Assembly (NCBI GenBank): GCA_030765055.1
Contig: CM060947.1
Coordinates: 257,873,773 to 257,937,772 of the forward strand
Source of the DNA: Mantis religiosa
Lineage: Eukaryota > Arthropoda > Insecta > Mantodea > Mantidae
DNA: 64,000 bases
Direction of reading: 5' to 3'
The translations under genes and the position numbers were made by a program. The notes under the pieces were generated by a model that was not told the origin of the DNA, ran no database searches, and was given only the letters and a program-made list of their open reading frames with translations. This document shows, piece by piece, positions 1 to 11,286 of this stretch (positions within the stretch are counted from its first letter, which is position 1; the number at the start of each line of letters is the position of its first letter).

Positions 1-1060
1 AAGTGTGATACAAAATATGGCTTAGTGCTTTGTGACTCTCCCTTTTCTTTTCACCACTTTTCGCAACCTATTTGGCATGCTGTGAACCAGGTTTTTCAGG
101 TAGGCCGTAGAAAGTTTGCTCCATTCCTCTTGCAACCTCTCCTTCAAGTGCTGCTTGGAGGTGATGGGGTCTTCCGCACGGCCTTCTCCAGTTTATCCTA
201 CACTGCTTCTATGGCATTAAGATCCGGGGACTGAGCGGGTGGGTGGATGCAGTACATGAGGAGTTATAAAGTAACCATAGCTGCACAATGTGGGACTATG
301 CTTCGGATCATTATCCTGATACAATAATTAGTTGTCCAAAATACTCATCATTTCTGCACTTTGTTTTAAATTTTGTTGTAATAGTCTCATATGGACTTCC
401 TTGTTCATGGTTGTGTCTATGGACAGCAGCTTTGCCACTTCCGTAGAGGAAATACAGCCCCATACCATCACACTCCCTCCGCCGTGTATGACTATGCCTT
501 GTAAATTGCGCTCTTCCAACTCCACACAACCACCCTGCCATCGGAACCAGCAAGGTAGTAGTTACTTTCGTCACAAAAAATAACTGGCTTGTGTTGTTAA
601 CAAAGTATTTGGTAAATTGTATTCGCTTCTTTTTATTCTTTCTGCAAATGTATGGCTTTTTAATGGCTACGTCACCATTAAAATATTGTTTTCTCATAGC
701 CCTTCTGACCGTTTTAGGGCTAACTGTCAGTCCCAGTTCTTCCTGAATCACAGCACAAATCACCGGAGCACTTATACGTGGATTCCGTTTCACTTTCCGC
801 TTAATATAATACTCCTGCCTATCAGTAAGAAGTTTTGGTCGCACTGTCTTTGCTCGAGATTCAATTCTATCTTCATACTTATACCGGTGAATTATGTTAC
901 TAACTGTACATTTACTAAGATTCACAATCTCTGCTATTTCCCGGTATGTTTTGTTCTTTTCATAGTGATAGAACAATAACTCTCTCTGTTCAAAGGTACT
1001 CTGCTTACCTCTGGGCCCTATACAATGATCTTGCCTTCTTCTTGGTGAACAGTCGACGTA
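1..1060 (-). mobile_element. Tc1-like DNA transposon fragment, transposase broken
   Basis: Read on the minus strand, this encodes most of a Tc1-family transposase running off the left edge of the window. An N-terminal helix-turn-helix is visible (TYREIAEIVNLSKCTVSNI near 880-950). The DDE catalytic residues follow in order: D in CDES near 565, D in YQDNDPKHS near 315, and E in SPDLNAIE near 225. A frameshift near 560-580 moves the reading from one frame to another, and nonsense codons follow (one just after LDN near 335). The probable original start (GPRGKQSTFEQRELL, near 1010) has lost its ATG. The copy is inactive. The Tc1 assignment is firm; the outer terminal inverted repeat was not identified. 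Confidence 0.85.
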
Positions 1061-1441
1061 CTTCTTTTACGATGTTGTCCTGTCTACTGACAGACTTTCC
1101 CTACTCGTTTGTATTGCATTTCATTTGTGCTGTCCGATTCTTTTTGAGTCGTAAACAAGGTTGAATGGGGAAACCCTTAGTTTAGCCGCATTTTCAATCT
1201 CTAAAATGGATATTCGTAGCAAATGAATCTTTGCTTAACACAAGAAGTACCTTGAGATTGATACACATTATCTATCCCGCTTTATAGAGCCCTCCATAGT
1301 GAATGCAAAGTCTGTCCGATTATGTATAAGAGTCAGTGTATGTTACAAGATTTTACTGCATAAAAATGCAGACGTTTATAATTTAGCATCCTCCATCCGA
1401 CAATGAATGAAATTATGTTAAAATTATTACAGGATACATAC
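1061..1441. other. unassigned intronic sequence
   Basis: This lies between the Tc1-like fragment and the solo LTR. It may contain the untranslated end of the Tc1 element, but I found no inverted repeat partner because the other end is outside the window. No convincing open frame or RNA gene. Confidence 0.4.
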
Positions 1442-1914
1442 TGTCGACCAATTATCGGAAAGTACGACCAACTGATAGCTGAGTAGGGGACCGGAGGCAT
1501 TGAGACCACGCGTACCCATTTATCTCGTGTCACCAACTGAAGGGATGATTAGGGAAGTGTCACTAGTCGCTGGCCGGCTCTTCCCCACCCCTCTGGCGTC
1601 TGGAACATTCGGGATTATTTTATGAACCGCGAGACTTCCAGAAACAGCGATATCCTATATAAGGCCTTCAGTGGGCGAGTGAGTTCAGCTTTTGGCGAGC
1701 AGCCGTGAGGAACGCCGAGTGAGCGAACGGACTGGAAGACGGTGCACGTGTGAGCGTGCAATGGACCTGTGACAGACGAACTGGTGGGTTGTAATTGGGT
1801 GCGCTAAGTAATTCTATGTAATCGGCAAGTGTTCCAACTGTAATTCGGTGGAAATAAAGAGCATTTTGAGTTTGTGCAATTAGACTTTTAATTTCACGAA
1901 CCCACAAAGTCACA
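1442..1914 (+). mobile_element. solo LTR of a Gypsy-type retrotransposon
   Basis: A 473-bp sequence starting TGTCGACC and ending AAGTCACA. It aligns along its length with the 452-bp LTRs of the complete Gypsy element at 43935..49604, sharing the start TGTCNNCCAATTA, the internal GACGAACTGGTG block and the end ACCCACAAAGTCACA. It is flanked by ATAC (1438-1441) and ATGC (1915-1918), an imperfect 4-bp target duplication. A TATA-like TATATAAG lies at 1656 and an AATAAA near 1853. Divergence from the full element is considerable, so this is an older or sister-family insertion, reduced to one LTR by recombination between its two LTRs (inference). Confidence 0.85.
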
Positions 1915-2768
1915 ATGCAGCTGAGAGCATGTCAAGTCAGCAGGTAACATCGCGGTCGTAAGCACTCAGCGAACCTCACTTCTACAATTACCTTTTCGTG
2001 ACAATTTTTAACTCCATTCGCTTCTCTCCTTGTACTTTATAATAATATATAGGATTTATGTGGCGAATATACCCTTTATTCACACAAATCAATGTAAAAC
2101 ATCCAGCAAACATCTTATGCTCTTAATTTCTCTCCGACAATCTTCCGAGTTTTGTAGATTCTCTTAATTTTGGTGAAGGATATTAAATTATAAGTTATAG
2201 GACGTTAAATTAATTAGGTATTTAATAAATTACACAGCTTTGACATACCTCTTTCAATCTGACACAAACTCTGCAACAATATTATAAATAAATATAAATT
2301 ATAGTGTTTTCTAAGTTCTAAGGTTCTCTGTTGATAGAGTTATTTAGAATAAACTTGGTAACTAGATAAATACAAACTAAATTATGCAAAACATTCCTCT
2401 ATTACAAGGTTTTGACTTCTATAAACTTCTGTACGTGCATCTATAGAATTACATTCAACGTTATTCAGCGGTTTCTCACTGTATTATTACATACATATCT
2501 GTAGTAATTGATAAATGCCAGTTACAGGAACAAATGCAACTCAATACTTACAGTCACTTTTTATTCTCGGTCTTATGTTGTTCATGGCCATCTATGCTTA
2601 TTCTTTGTAATAAAATGTGACTACCTTTTGTTTTTATACCCTGTGGAGTGTAGAAACTATTTTGTACGATTTCATAGCATTCATCAGGCCTTCTTCATTA
2701 CTGTTGTGTAACTCCAATGTGTTTGTATTCAGGTGTAAGGTATTTGTATACTCTTGCGTACTAATGTA
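1915..2768. other. AT-rich intronic sequence, nothing recognised
   Basis: No reading frame, tRNA or repeat that I can name. Short open frames here are not supported by composition or similarity. Confidence 0.4.
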
Positions 2769-3990
2769 CCAGGGAGTGTCACAAAGTTTTAATTAGTGCA
2801 CTCTAAACATGTGGTAGAGAGTTTGTTTTCATGTGTGCTTATTAGCTTTACTCTAAGTAGTCAAAAAACATATTTATACATTTTTCTTTAGCGTCTCTTG
2901 AACTTCCGAATACCTCGATTGTAGATGTCTGCAGAAGTCGCTTTAAACCACACTGCTACTTCATTAATGACGTCATTTGTGTTGTCAAATCGGCAACCAC
3001 ACAACGTATTCATTTCCGGGAACACGAAAAAGGCACTTGGTGCGAGATCGGGTGAATAAGGCGGTTGCTATAACATCTGAAAGCCACATTCCCTTGTTTT
3101 GTCAACTGCAACTTGAGATGAATGAGCTGGTGCATTGTCAGACAGAAGACGAAAACCTTTAGAGAGTATACCGCGTCGTTTCTTAATCAGAACTGCTCGT
3201 AACTTGTGCAGAAGTATCTGTCAGTGATGGTTTGGCCCTTGGCAAGATAATCTGTAAGGATGACTTCACGACAGTCCCAATAAACTGAAAGCATTACATT
3301 ACCAGCTGACTTTTGCATCTTTGCCTTTTTGTCAGGGGAGGAATCGGCATGTGTGCATTCCATGCTCATGGTTTTTGTTTCTGGATCATACCTACAGATC
3401 GAGGATTCAACCATGGGTACCAGACAATCAAAAAATCATCTTCATCTTGTTCCAAATGCATCAACACGTGTCTTCAAAAGTCACGTCGTGTTTGCTTTTG
3501 GAAAGGGGTTAGATAAACGTGGGGCCCACCGTGCAGACCCCTTAGACATGTGTAGTTAGTTCATCCTGAATGGTTTTCCGCACACTACCATAACTAAGAT
3601 GCGTCTCATCCATGATTATTTGGATGGTTGTTCGTCTGTCTTCCAGTATTAAACACTCCACTTTCTTCACAGTGACAGCTGACGGTCTACCAGCTCTTGG
3701 CTCATCTGTCAGGGACATGTGAGCAGTCTGAAAATTTCTTTCCCACCTCACAATAGTGTCATACGATGGACAATCATTTCCATAAACAGCCGTCATCTCA
3801 TCATGGATTTCCCGGACAGTGTTGCCTTCAAATGCAGGAACTCGATCACACAACTAGACTCAATTTTCCCCACCTTACACCTCAGTCATTGTAAAAAAAT
3901 AAAAGGACTGAAATCATAAAAACTACCAAAATTATGTTCCGAGTAATCAGTGATGATACTAAAAAATGTTCATTACTCAAGCATAAAAAC
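2769..3990 (-). mobile_element. mariner-type transposon, degenerate (family with AGGGTGTCACAAAGTT ends)
   Basis: The left end carries a TA (2767-2768) followed by a terminal sequence ending in GAGTGTCACAAAGTT. It matches the terminal repeat of a second copy ending at 61473. The right end is degraded where a SINE begins at about 3996, so the outer boundary there is approximate. The minus-strand interior encodes a mariner transposase in pieces (see the pseudogene entry). Confidence 0.85.
2848..3889 (-). pseudogene. mariner transposase pseudogene
   Basis: DD34D-type mariner transposase on the minus strand. In order: an N-terminal paired-like HTH region (REIHDEMTAVYG, YDTIVRWERNFQ; 3700-3830), the linker GRPSAVTVKKVE, the central catalytic region (RYDPETKTMSMECTHAD at 3330-3400; the first Asp is replaced or lost in a VESSICRYD context), and the C-terminal end KCINMFFD followed by TAA at 2848-2850. 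Stops and frameshifts occur near the N-terminus, near 3540 and throughout the C-terminal third. The start is placed at the ATG at 3889 by comparison with mariner length; the frame is interrupted immediately after it. Not functional. Confidence 0.8.
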
Positions 3991-3995
3991 TACTA

Positions 3996-4222
3996 GCCCG
4001 CCTCGGTAGCGTGGTGGTAGCATGTCTGTCTCACGTTCAAAAGGTCCCGAGTTCGAAACTCGGTCAGGGTGAGTTACCTGGATAAGGTTTTTTCCGGGGT
4101 TTTGCCTTATCCTAATAGACGAATGTCGGGTAACTCTAAGCTCCATGGACTTTGGAATCATTTGAGCATCATGTCAACAATTTCATCCATTATCCGATAT
4201 GACTTAACGTTGGAGGACGTAA
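3996..4222 (+). mobile_element. tRNA-derived SINE, family A, single full-length copy
   Basis: A tRNA-like head with an internal Pol III promoter (A-box-like GGTAGCGTGGTGG near 4006, B-box-like GAGTTCGAAAC near 4050) is followed by a body GGGTGAGTTACCTGG and a tail ending CTTAACGTTGGAGGACGT. Nearly identical copies occur at 22262..22475 (minus) and 31945..32170 (plus). The last ~108 bp of this SINE (from TAACTCTAAGCTC to GTTGGAGG) is the unit of four tandem arrays elsewhere in the window. No coding capacity; SINEs of this kind rely on a LINE partner for mobility (established knowledge). Confidence 0.9.
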
Positions 4223-4348
4223 ATTAAAAAAAAGGAAGAAAAAAGTACCGGGTGGTAATTAAAACTCGTATGAACCAAATGAGTACTGAAGTTTCTTATT
4301 GAATCCATGTAAGTTACTGATATCCATGGATGCTGTTTGTTGTTTCAG
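4223..4348 (+). other. end of upstream intron with 3' splice acceptor
   Basis: The intron ends TTTGTTGTTTCAG at 4348, a good pyrimidine-rich acceptor, immediately before the Ig exon. Confidence 0.7.
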
Positions 4349-4642
4349 TTGTACCAACGTGCAAGGAGGAGCGAGAGGAGCTGCTGGGGGCACTGAAACA
4401 CGAGACGGTGGCGCTGAGGTGTGAGGTGGACGCGAACCCTCCGCTGGTCACATTCCACTGGACGTTCAACAACTCCGGTGATCTCGCCGAAGTACCACCT
4501 TCTCGATACACGAGCGATGGATCGATATCCCAACTCAACTACACTCCAGTTTCAGATATGGACTACGGTACTCTGGCGTGTTGGGGGTCCAATTCTGTGG
4601 GACACCAGCGTGCCCCATGCATCTTTCAGGTAGTGGCTGCAG
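4349..4642 (+). CDS. sidestep-family receptor, Ig-domain exon
   Basis: One 294-bp exon (98 codons, phase 1 at both ends) of a cell-surface immunoglobulin-superfamily protein. It contains one complete Ig fold: Cys in VALRCEVDANPP, the core Trp in TFHWTF, and the second Cys in the DxGxxxC motif (MDYGTLACWGSN). Two N-glycosylation sequons are visible (NNS, NYT). The acceptor is TTTCAG at 4343-4348 and the donor GTAATT at 4643. It splices in frame to the FN3 exon at 34717, giving VVAA-G-RPFPLIN. The combination is characteristic of the insect Sidestep family, ligands of Beaten-path proteins in axon guidance and synaptic matching (established knowledge). Which paralogue cannot be told from two exons. 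A different Ig/FN3 receptor is the main alternative. Confidence 0.85.
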
Positions 4643-5030
4643 GTAATTTGACAAAACACACCTTTGTCATTCTCTACTGGAGCTCTGCCAGGAGCAGATC
4701 TTCAACTTTTTTTATTTATTTATTTATATACCGCCTTTAATAAGTAAGGTCATATCCGAGGTTTTCAAACAACTGCCAATCAGCTATTCCTTTACTATTT
4801 GTGTATTTGGGATTTATGTTATGTATATTTTATGTTAAATCATTACATTCACATAGGTTTACACTACCACATATACTTCAAGTCTGTTATGATTAGAGCG
4901 CAAACTAACAAGTGCAAATTCTTGTTTCATTTACACTCTATATTCTGAAACAGCGAGGAAGTTAGTGCGCCTATAGCTAATTTGTGGCGTATAAGTTATT
5001 TGTATCCAGAACCGTTTCAAAATTGAAACT
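4643..5030. other. 5' part of the large intron, nothing recognised
   Basis: Begins with the splice donor; a TTTAT-rich run lies near 4708-4730. No repeat family identified. Confidence 0.4.
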
Positions 5031-5296
5031 ACAGTCCGGCCGCTCTATCTCCGGCTCTGACAGTTCTCGAGAGGGGAAAACGCGTTGTTGCCAGTTCTTT
5101 AGCGGGAATTTCAATCAGAGGAACATGTGTATTTTAAATATTTCACGCATTTGCAGATCGTAGCTTCGTAAATCTACGTGGTCAACGTGTATATACATGA
5201 TCCCAGAATAGTTGCATATGGAGACAATATACCATTTACTGGAAAAGAAATAATAAAAAGCTACTTCGCACGAGTGGGAAATTCCTTTTTCATATA

Positions 5297-6718
5297 CACT
5301 CCTGGAAATTGAAATAGGAACACTGTGAATTCATTGTCCCAGGAAGGGGAAACTTTATTGACACATTCCTGGGGTCAGATACATCACATGATCACACTGA
5401 CAGAACCATAGGCACATAGACACAGGCAACAGCGCATGCAAAATGTCGGCATTAGTACCGTGTATATCCACCTTTCGCAGCAATGCAGGCTGCTATTCTC
5501 CCATGGAGACGATCGTAGAGATGCTGGATGTAGTCCTGTGGAACGGTTTGCCATGCCATTTCCAGCTGGCATCTCAGTTGGACCAGCGTTCGTGCTGGAC
5601 GTGCAGACCGCGTGAGACGACGTTTCATCCAGTCTCAAACATGCTCAATGGGGGACAGATCCGGAGATCTTGCTGGCCAGGGTAGTTGACTTACACATTC
5701 TAGAGCACGTTGGGTGGCACGGGATACATGCGGACGTGCATTGTCCTGCTGGAACAGCAAGTTTCCTTGCCGGTCTAGGAATGGTAGAACGATGGCTTCG
5801 ATGACGGTTTGGATATACCGTGCACTATTCAGTGTCCCCTCGACGATCACCAGAAGTGTACGGCCAGTGTAGGAGATTGCTCCCTACACCATGATGCCTG
5901 ATGTTGGCCCTGTGTGCCTCGGTCGTATGCAGTCCTGATTGTGGCGCTCACCTGCACGGCGCCAAACACGCATACGACCATCATTGGCACCAAAGCAGAA
6001 ACGACTCTCATCGCTGAAGACGACACGTCTCCATTCGTCCCTCCATTCACGCCTGTCGCGACACCACTGGAGGCGGGCTGCACGATGTTGGGGCGTGAGC
6101 GGAAGATGGCCTAACAGTGCGCGGGACCGTAGCCCAGCTTCATGGAGACGGTTGCGAATGGTCCTCGCCGATACCCCAGGAGCAAAAGTGTCCCTAATTT
6201 GCTGGGAAATGCCGGTGCCGTCCCCTACGGCACTGCGTAGGATCCGACGGTCTTGGGGTGCATCTGTTCGTCGCTGCGGTCCGGTCCCAGGTCGAAGGGC
6301 ACGTGCACCTTCCGCCGACCACTGGCAACAACATCGATGTACTGTGGAGACCTCATGCCCCACGTGTTGAGCAATTCGGCAGTACGTCCACCCGGCCTCC
6401 CGCATGCCCAGTATACGCCCTCGCTCAAAGTCCGTCAACTGCATATATGGTTCACGTCCACGCTGTCGCGGCATGCTACCAGTGTTAAAGACTGCGATGG
6501 AGCTCCGTATGCCACGGAAAACTGGCTGACACTGACGGCGGCGGTGCCCAAACGCTGCCCAGATAGCACCATTCGACGGCCAACACCGCGGTTCCTGGTG
6601 TGTCCGCTGTGCCGTGCGTGTGATCATTGCTTGTACAACCCTCTTGCAGTGTCCGGAGCAAGTATGGTGGGTCTGACACACCGGCGTCGACGTGTTCTTA
6701 TTTCCATTTCCAGGAGTA
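5297..6718 (-). mobile_element. complete Tc1-like transposon with CACTCCTGGAAAT ends
   Basis: Terminal inverted repeats CACTCCTGGAAATTGAAATA (left) and the complement of TTTCCATTTCCAGGAGTA (right) are flanked by TA at 5295-5296 and 6719-6720. The length is 1422 bp, usual for Tc1-like elements. The single transposase frame on the minus strand is open apart from two nonsense codons, so this is among the younger DNA transposons in the window. It lies inside the 5031..7494 element and therefore inserted after it. Confidence 0.9.
5452..6474 (-). pseudogene. Tc1-like transposase, two nonsense mutations
   Basis: 341 codons on the minus strand, beginning MPRQRGREPYMQL at 6474 and ending TRY-stop at 5452. 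Visible: HTH DNA-binding region (ERGRILGMREAGWTYCRIAQ), second HTH/linker with a GTGPQRRT block, then the DD34E catalytic triad: VFSDESRF (near 6010), LFQQDNARPH (near 5745) and SPDLSPIEH (near 5650). Two Trp codons have become stops: TAG in IMV-stop-GAI at about 5880 and TGA in IEHV-stop-DW at about 5635. No frameshift occurs over the full length. Upstream in-frame codons beyond 6474 cross the terminal repeat and are not part of the gene. Confidence 0.88.
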
Positions 6719-7498
6719 TAATATTGATATACTTGTCGCCTTATAGCATCCTTTTGAAAAGCTTTAAGGCTGCCTCGTCGCCTTTGCTTTCCCGGTGTAC
6801 GCAGAACTGCAGACGGTGAACTTAAATCAGCTGGCACTTTTCCTTGGTCACATTCTTCTCACCTTCAAGGCGTCACAAACTCTGTCCAGCACCTTGGTAA
6901 CAGGTAGTAGAGGTCCACCACTGTCCCGCTCCTTCTCGAAGTATTCACGTAGCCTGAATATAAATTCACAGCTTTGGCTCTTATAGGAGCCGATTTCTTT
7001 CTTGTATTCTGACGAACCAGTAGCCATATTACTATAATAGCAATAATAATAAGACTTACAGACGCTACAAATCGGAATTCACACACACAAAAAATTAAAA
7101 AACCACCAGCGCGGGATCCAGAAGCAACTAAAAGCCACGTGGTCCACACAAAATTGCAGCGGCAACACGGTGCTGGATTTGCAAGCCACGCCTAGCAGCG
7201 ACAACGCTGATTGGCGCCAGCAGACAGTTTTAACTTCCTAACCACGACACCGGATGTACAGGCTCCCAGTACTACCAACAGAAGCAGTTGTTGTGCGTGA
7301 AAGATGTGAACGAAATATTCAAATAGAGTGATGATGTAAGTATATGGCTAATATAGCCATATACTCTAATTATAAAGATAATTCTGACGATATGATTTCA
7401 ATTACTCATTATTATATGTTGGTGCTATTAACCTTTTCCCTTCACCTTCTGCAGCCACTAAACGGCAGAGCCGGAGATAGAGTGGCCGGACTGTAACT

Positions 7499-8288
7499 TA
7501 CCATTAATGATGCACAGAACTGAAGCTACTGACAGTGAAGCAAGCTGAGCATTTAGAATAACTAAGATAGCTACAAAACAGGAATGAAACTAAGGCAGAG
7601 CTGGGCGTGGCTCTTCTATCGCTTCTAACCAATGTGGTGCGTACGACGTTGTACAGTTAAGCACGCGTACTGGCTTGCTTTGCCGAACCACACGGCTAAT
7701 TTCTTTACCCGCTCTCAAGATATTCATCACAGGATTATTTTGTTTTTCACATGTTATTGAGATATTTTTTTCTGAGAATTACTGTCCAATCCCTATGTTT
7801 GTAGCACATCTGGTTTCGGAGTTATGTATAGATAAGACGCCCGACTAGAAACAAAAGAATCATTAACTGTCAGTGAAGAAAAGCACACACGTGCTGTGGT
7901 GCAGTTGCATTCAGTAAAGTGGTGATCTTTTAAGAGTGTACACGTGCTTTTCAAAGTTAGTAGATATATCGCTTAGCAAGTCCAGTACTGGTGCGTCTAG
8001 TAGTAACTGCTAAACAACTCATAAGATTTTACATAAGCTGGCTAGAAATATTCTTGTTATTATGTATTACTTTTTCAAACAGTTATCAATTAAAGACATT
8101 TATGAAAGTACAAATGTCGCTCAGAGTAGAGAATTAATGTTACAGTTTACCAAATTAGGATAAGTTTTGCATATTTGCATCTCACATTGCAGTAATTTTT
8201 CAGAATATCAAAGTTTTCGATATCGTCTTCAGTGAAAGAATAATTTGGCATTTGGGAATTTTCCTGAGGCACGTTTTACACACTTTTA
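7499..8288. other. intronic sequence, nothing recognised
   Basis: AT-rich sequence between the inverted-repeat element and the next mariner. I see no coding frame or repeat family. Confidence 0.4.
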
Positions 8289-9556
8289 TGAGGGCTGTTC
8301 AATAAAGAATGATCATAATTTTTATGGTCATAGCTTTTCGCACTAAACTTCATTCTTATTATATTCTGCTAGCCTAATGTGAAACAAACACGCCGTACTA
8401 GTTTCATTGATGGTACTACTGTAAGCACCAGGCAAGTTCAGACATGTTCAGTATCGCCTACCGCTGCAATGGAGGTAACACGTGAGGAACAATATGCGGC
8501 TTTTAAATTCTGCTTTCGTCTCAACAAATCTTCAGTTGAGGCCTATACCATGTTACAGAAGGCCTATGGAGAGTCTGTTCTTCCCTACAGCACAGCTCGA
8601 AGGTGGTTTAAAATGTTTAAAGAGGGGAGACAATCAATTTCAAAGGAAGGTGGACTCGGTGATCCAGTTAATTTTGAGAGAGCATCGACGAATTACCTTA
8701 AGATCACTTTCTGAAATACTGAATATTTCATTGGGTGCCACCCACACGTTGGTGACAAAAACATTACACGCGAGACGTGTTTATGCGTGATGGGTTCCAA
8801 GACTGCTGACTCCCGAACAAAAGGATATTCGCATGCAGCTCTGCATGCAGTTAAAGATGATGTTAGCGGAAGACCCGGAGTTTCTTTAAAACGTAATCAC
8901 TGCTGATGAAACTTGGCTATATATTTTGACCCTGAGAGCAAACAGCAAAGCTCAGTGTGGAAATCTCGTTCATCAGCAACCCCCAAAAAGCAAACGTGAT
9001 TGCTTCTGCTGGGAAATTTATGGTCATCTCATTCTTTGATATTCATGGAATGGTTTATCAGCATGCTGTACCTGCACACACACCAGTAGCTGCACAATAC
9101 TACATGTATGTCCTGAAAATATTGCAAGTCCATATCAGGCGCAAAAGATCATATTTCATTGAAGCAGGCGGGATGAATCACCACGATAATCCGCGGCCGC
9201 ATATTGCCAAAGTTGTTGCTGAAAATCTCGCAAAAATCAACGTGAAGTGCATCCCTCACCCTCCCTATAGTACGAATTTAGCTCCATGTTACTTTTTTAT
9301 ATTCCCTAACTTGAAGAAACACCTCCGTGGGAGGCATTATCCATCATCAGAAGCAGTGGTGAAGGCTGTGGAGGCGATTTTGTAGTATCTCTCGAAAAAT
9401 AGTTTCCAGCATGTCTTTGAAGAATGGCAGAAACCCTGGGACAAGTACATTGCATTCAGCGGAGACTATTTTGAGAATAAATGTCAGAATTATGAAGATG
9501 AGTAAAGTTACGTTGTCAAAAACAAATTGTGATCATTCTTTATTGAACAGCCGTTG
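8289..9556 (+). mobile_element. mariner-type transposon with GGGCTGTTCAATAAAG ends, copy 1
   Basis: Terminal inverted repeats TGAGGGCTGTTCAATAAAG (8289) and the complement of TTTATTGAACAGCCGTTG (ending 9556) are flanked by TA at 8287-8288 and 9557-9558. The same family is present inverted at 29218..30503, where the terminal base pattern is CGAGGGCTG. The element is full length at 1268 bp but its transposase is broken. Confidence 0.9.
8469..9505 (+). pseudogene. mariner transposase pseudogene (copy 1)
   Basis: Starts MEVTREEQYAAFKFCFRLN and ends YEDE-stop. Visible: N-terminal HTH (VEAYTMLQKAYGES, YSTARRWFKMFKEG), second HTH (LRSLSEILNISLGATHTLV), first Asp in ADETW near 8905, second Asp in HHDNPRPH near 9183. 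The third catalytic Asp, expected 35 codons on, is replaced by Tyr (LAPCYFF, near 9290), and the usual SPDLAP motif reads STNLAP. Frameshifts occur near 8650 and around 8920-8990, with stops near 8790, 8889 and 9384. Inactive. Confidence 0.85.
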
Positions 9557-9558
9557 TA

Positions 9559-11169
9559 GGATATGAGCTTAGATCGGTTGGTATTTTAAGGACTTTTCAT
9601 TTTAAGACATGCCGTTCAAAGCAATTCACATTTTTCTAAATTGGTTTCTTTTTTTATTTAGAGATTGTTAAGACATAAATTTGAAATTTCGATATGCAAT
9701 TGTTGGATGGACCACGTTGTCTATATTCAGCTTATTCCATACTTACGAGGCAACGTTTTCGTGCTTTTAGACAGAGTAAGTTTCGTCCTCAGAAGTTTAT
9801 GCTTGTGAAATCCTTGTTTCTAGTGGGCTGCATTTTATCTGGACTGAAGTCTGGCGAAGCGCATGTGATAATGCACACAAGATATAAGTGCTTCGTGTGC
9901 ATCACGTTGGACTTTGTCCTTGCATATCTTCCACTCAGGAGTAACTTCAACTGTCCACTTACAAGAGAACAAAATGCAGCGCTAGAGGTATTTGCTGTTC
10001 AGAACTAGTTGATGTCAAATGGACCGAACAAAGCGAGGACCGTGTGTTTTAAAATCTTCAACGTACAGCAAAGTGGAACTACTTAGCGCAGTTTTCTATT
10101 AGTAGCAGGAAAAACGCTTCCTAACGCAGGGGAAGTTAGAAAATAGCACTTGAAATCATACGTCCATGCTTCTAGCTTTTCAAACTACTTTCCGTCATTT
10201 TCTCTATTACATTCATAGTAGAGAATGTACTTGTGTTTCACCCAAAAAGATATTGAAATTTAAGCATAGATACAGGCTTTGTGGCCCCCAGAATTCGACA
10301 ATGTCATATTAAAGGACGTTAGCGAATTTTTAAGGGTTTGCCATTGGAATAAGTGCCGGGTAAGTACAAACCGTAGCCCAGCTAAATTTTAAATGGATAA
10401 TTTGTTCAAGGCTTAATATTCCTTAAAAAATTTCCAAACAATCTTATTTAAATTATCATGAAATGTGAAATGCATATTTAAAATAATAGAGAAGGATTGA
10501 ATTCAAACCGGGCAACCCCGATTCAATCTCCCGGATATGGAATTGTATTTTTCAGTCTGACTTTATTTTTGGAAACTTAGGCCTACCACATAAACTGCTT
10601 TAATTTCCAGTTTTCACAGAAACTGCTTTAAGGGGAGGCATCGGTGAAATTTCCTCAACGATGACAAAAAACGATATTTTCCGTTTTCACCCCTTAAAAT
10701 TATGTTTAAACATTGTAGTTTCAGAATATGCCGTCAGTAAAGGCCCTAGTGCCATTTAAAGAACAGCTACGTCATTATTTAAATGCCCATGTGCGGCTGG
10801 GCATGGCCATTTATATTGCTTTTTCCAGTGTGTCGCAAACAAATTGATGGAGTTGTCACGTTTAAACTACGCGGTTTGATTCTGTAACTGTGGTAATGTG
10901 CAGAGACATCTTATGGATGTTTGTGGAAGCTACGGAACCTTTCCGCTACCATTTTTATATGTTATTTGCCACTTTCAACTTTTGAAAGTAAACATTTCCA
11001 CTGACATGTAGTGTTTGTGAAATATGGTTTACATGCAAATGAAAGCTGTGGATAGCAGCTTATATTAAATTATTATTGTTTAGAATAGGAATAAAGCCTG
11101 GTTTAACATTGTATTGCTTTCTTGTTGCAACAGTACGTATATGATTCATACCAGGTTAGGTTAGGAGTA
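9559..11169. other. intronic sequence, nothing recognised
   Basis: Contains one open frame of 104 codons (9694..10008 +) that resembles nothing I know and has no other coding support. The stretch near 10630-10800 (AGGCATCGGTGAAATTTCC and following) is less AT-rich and could be an old transposon remnant, but no family is assigned. Confidence 0.35.
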
Positions 11170-11284
11170 CAGTGTTTGTACAAGAGTAGAGAAAGTCATG
11201 TATATAAAACATTTGATTATCACTTAAAGTCTACTGTATTCTCTTGTAACTACAATAAGATATCTATCATGAAGTAGAAAGAAC
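11170..11284 (+). repeat. single unit of the 121-bp satellite
   Basis: One monomer in the orientation GTGTTTGTACAAGAGTAGAG ... ACATTTGATTATCACTTAAA ... AACTACAATAAGATA. It is the same unit that forms arrays at 42925..43385 (+) and 62430..63390 (inverted). Confidence 0.85.
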
Positions 11285-11286
11285 AA

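Larger units (their letters stand above)
5031..7494. mobile_element. DNA element with 29-bp terminal inverted repeats, split by a Tc1 insertion
   Basis: The 29-bp sequence at 5031-5059 (ACAGTCCGGCC...) recurs inverted at 7466-7494 with one mismatch. The flanks are compatible with two readings: a 4-bp duplication AACT (5027-5030, 7495-7498), or a TA duplication if the ends are CAGTCCGG, as in Tc1/pogo-type elements. Without the nested Tc1 the element is about 1.04 kb and has no recognisable transposase, so it is a non-autonomous element. A perfect short palindrome (arms of 11 nt) sits at 7340-7364. Superfamily unresolved. Confidence 0.75.

Noticed and set aside
6253..6819. 188-codon plus-strand frame
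   Set aside because: Shadow of the Tc1-like transposase on the opposite strand.
6865..7149. Hydrophobic minus-strand frame as the receptor's transmembrane exon
   Set aside because: Wrong strand for the receptor, located between the Ig and FN3 exons, and lying in transposon sequence.
7340..7364. Perfect 25-nt palindrome as a regulatory site
   Set aside because: Short AT-rich palindrome inside a decayed transposon; likely incidental.
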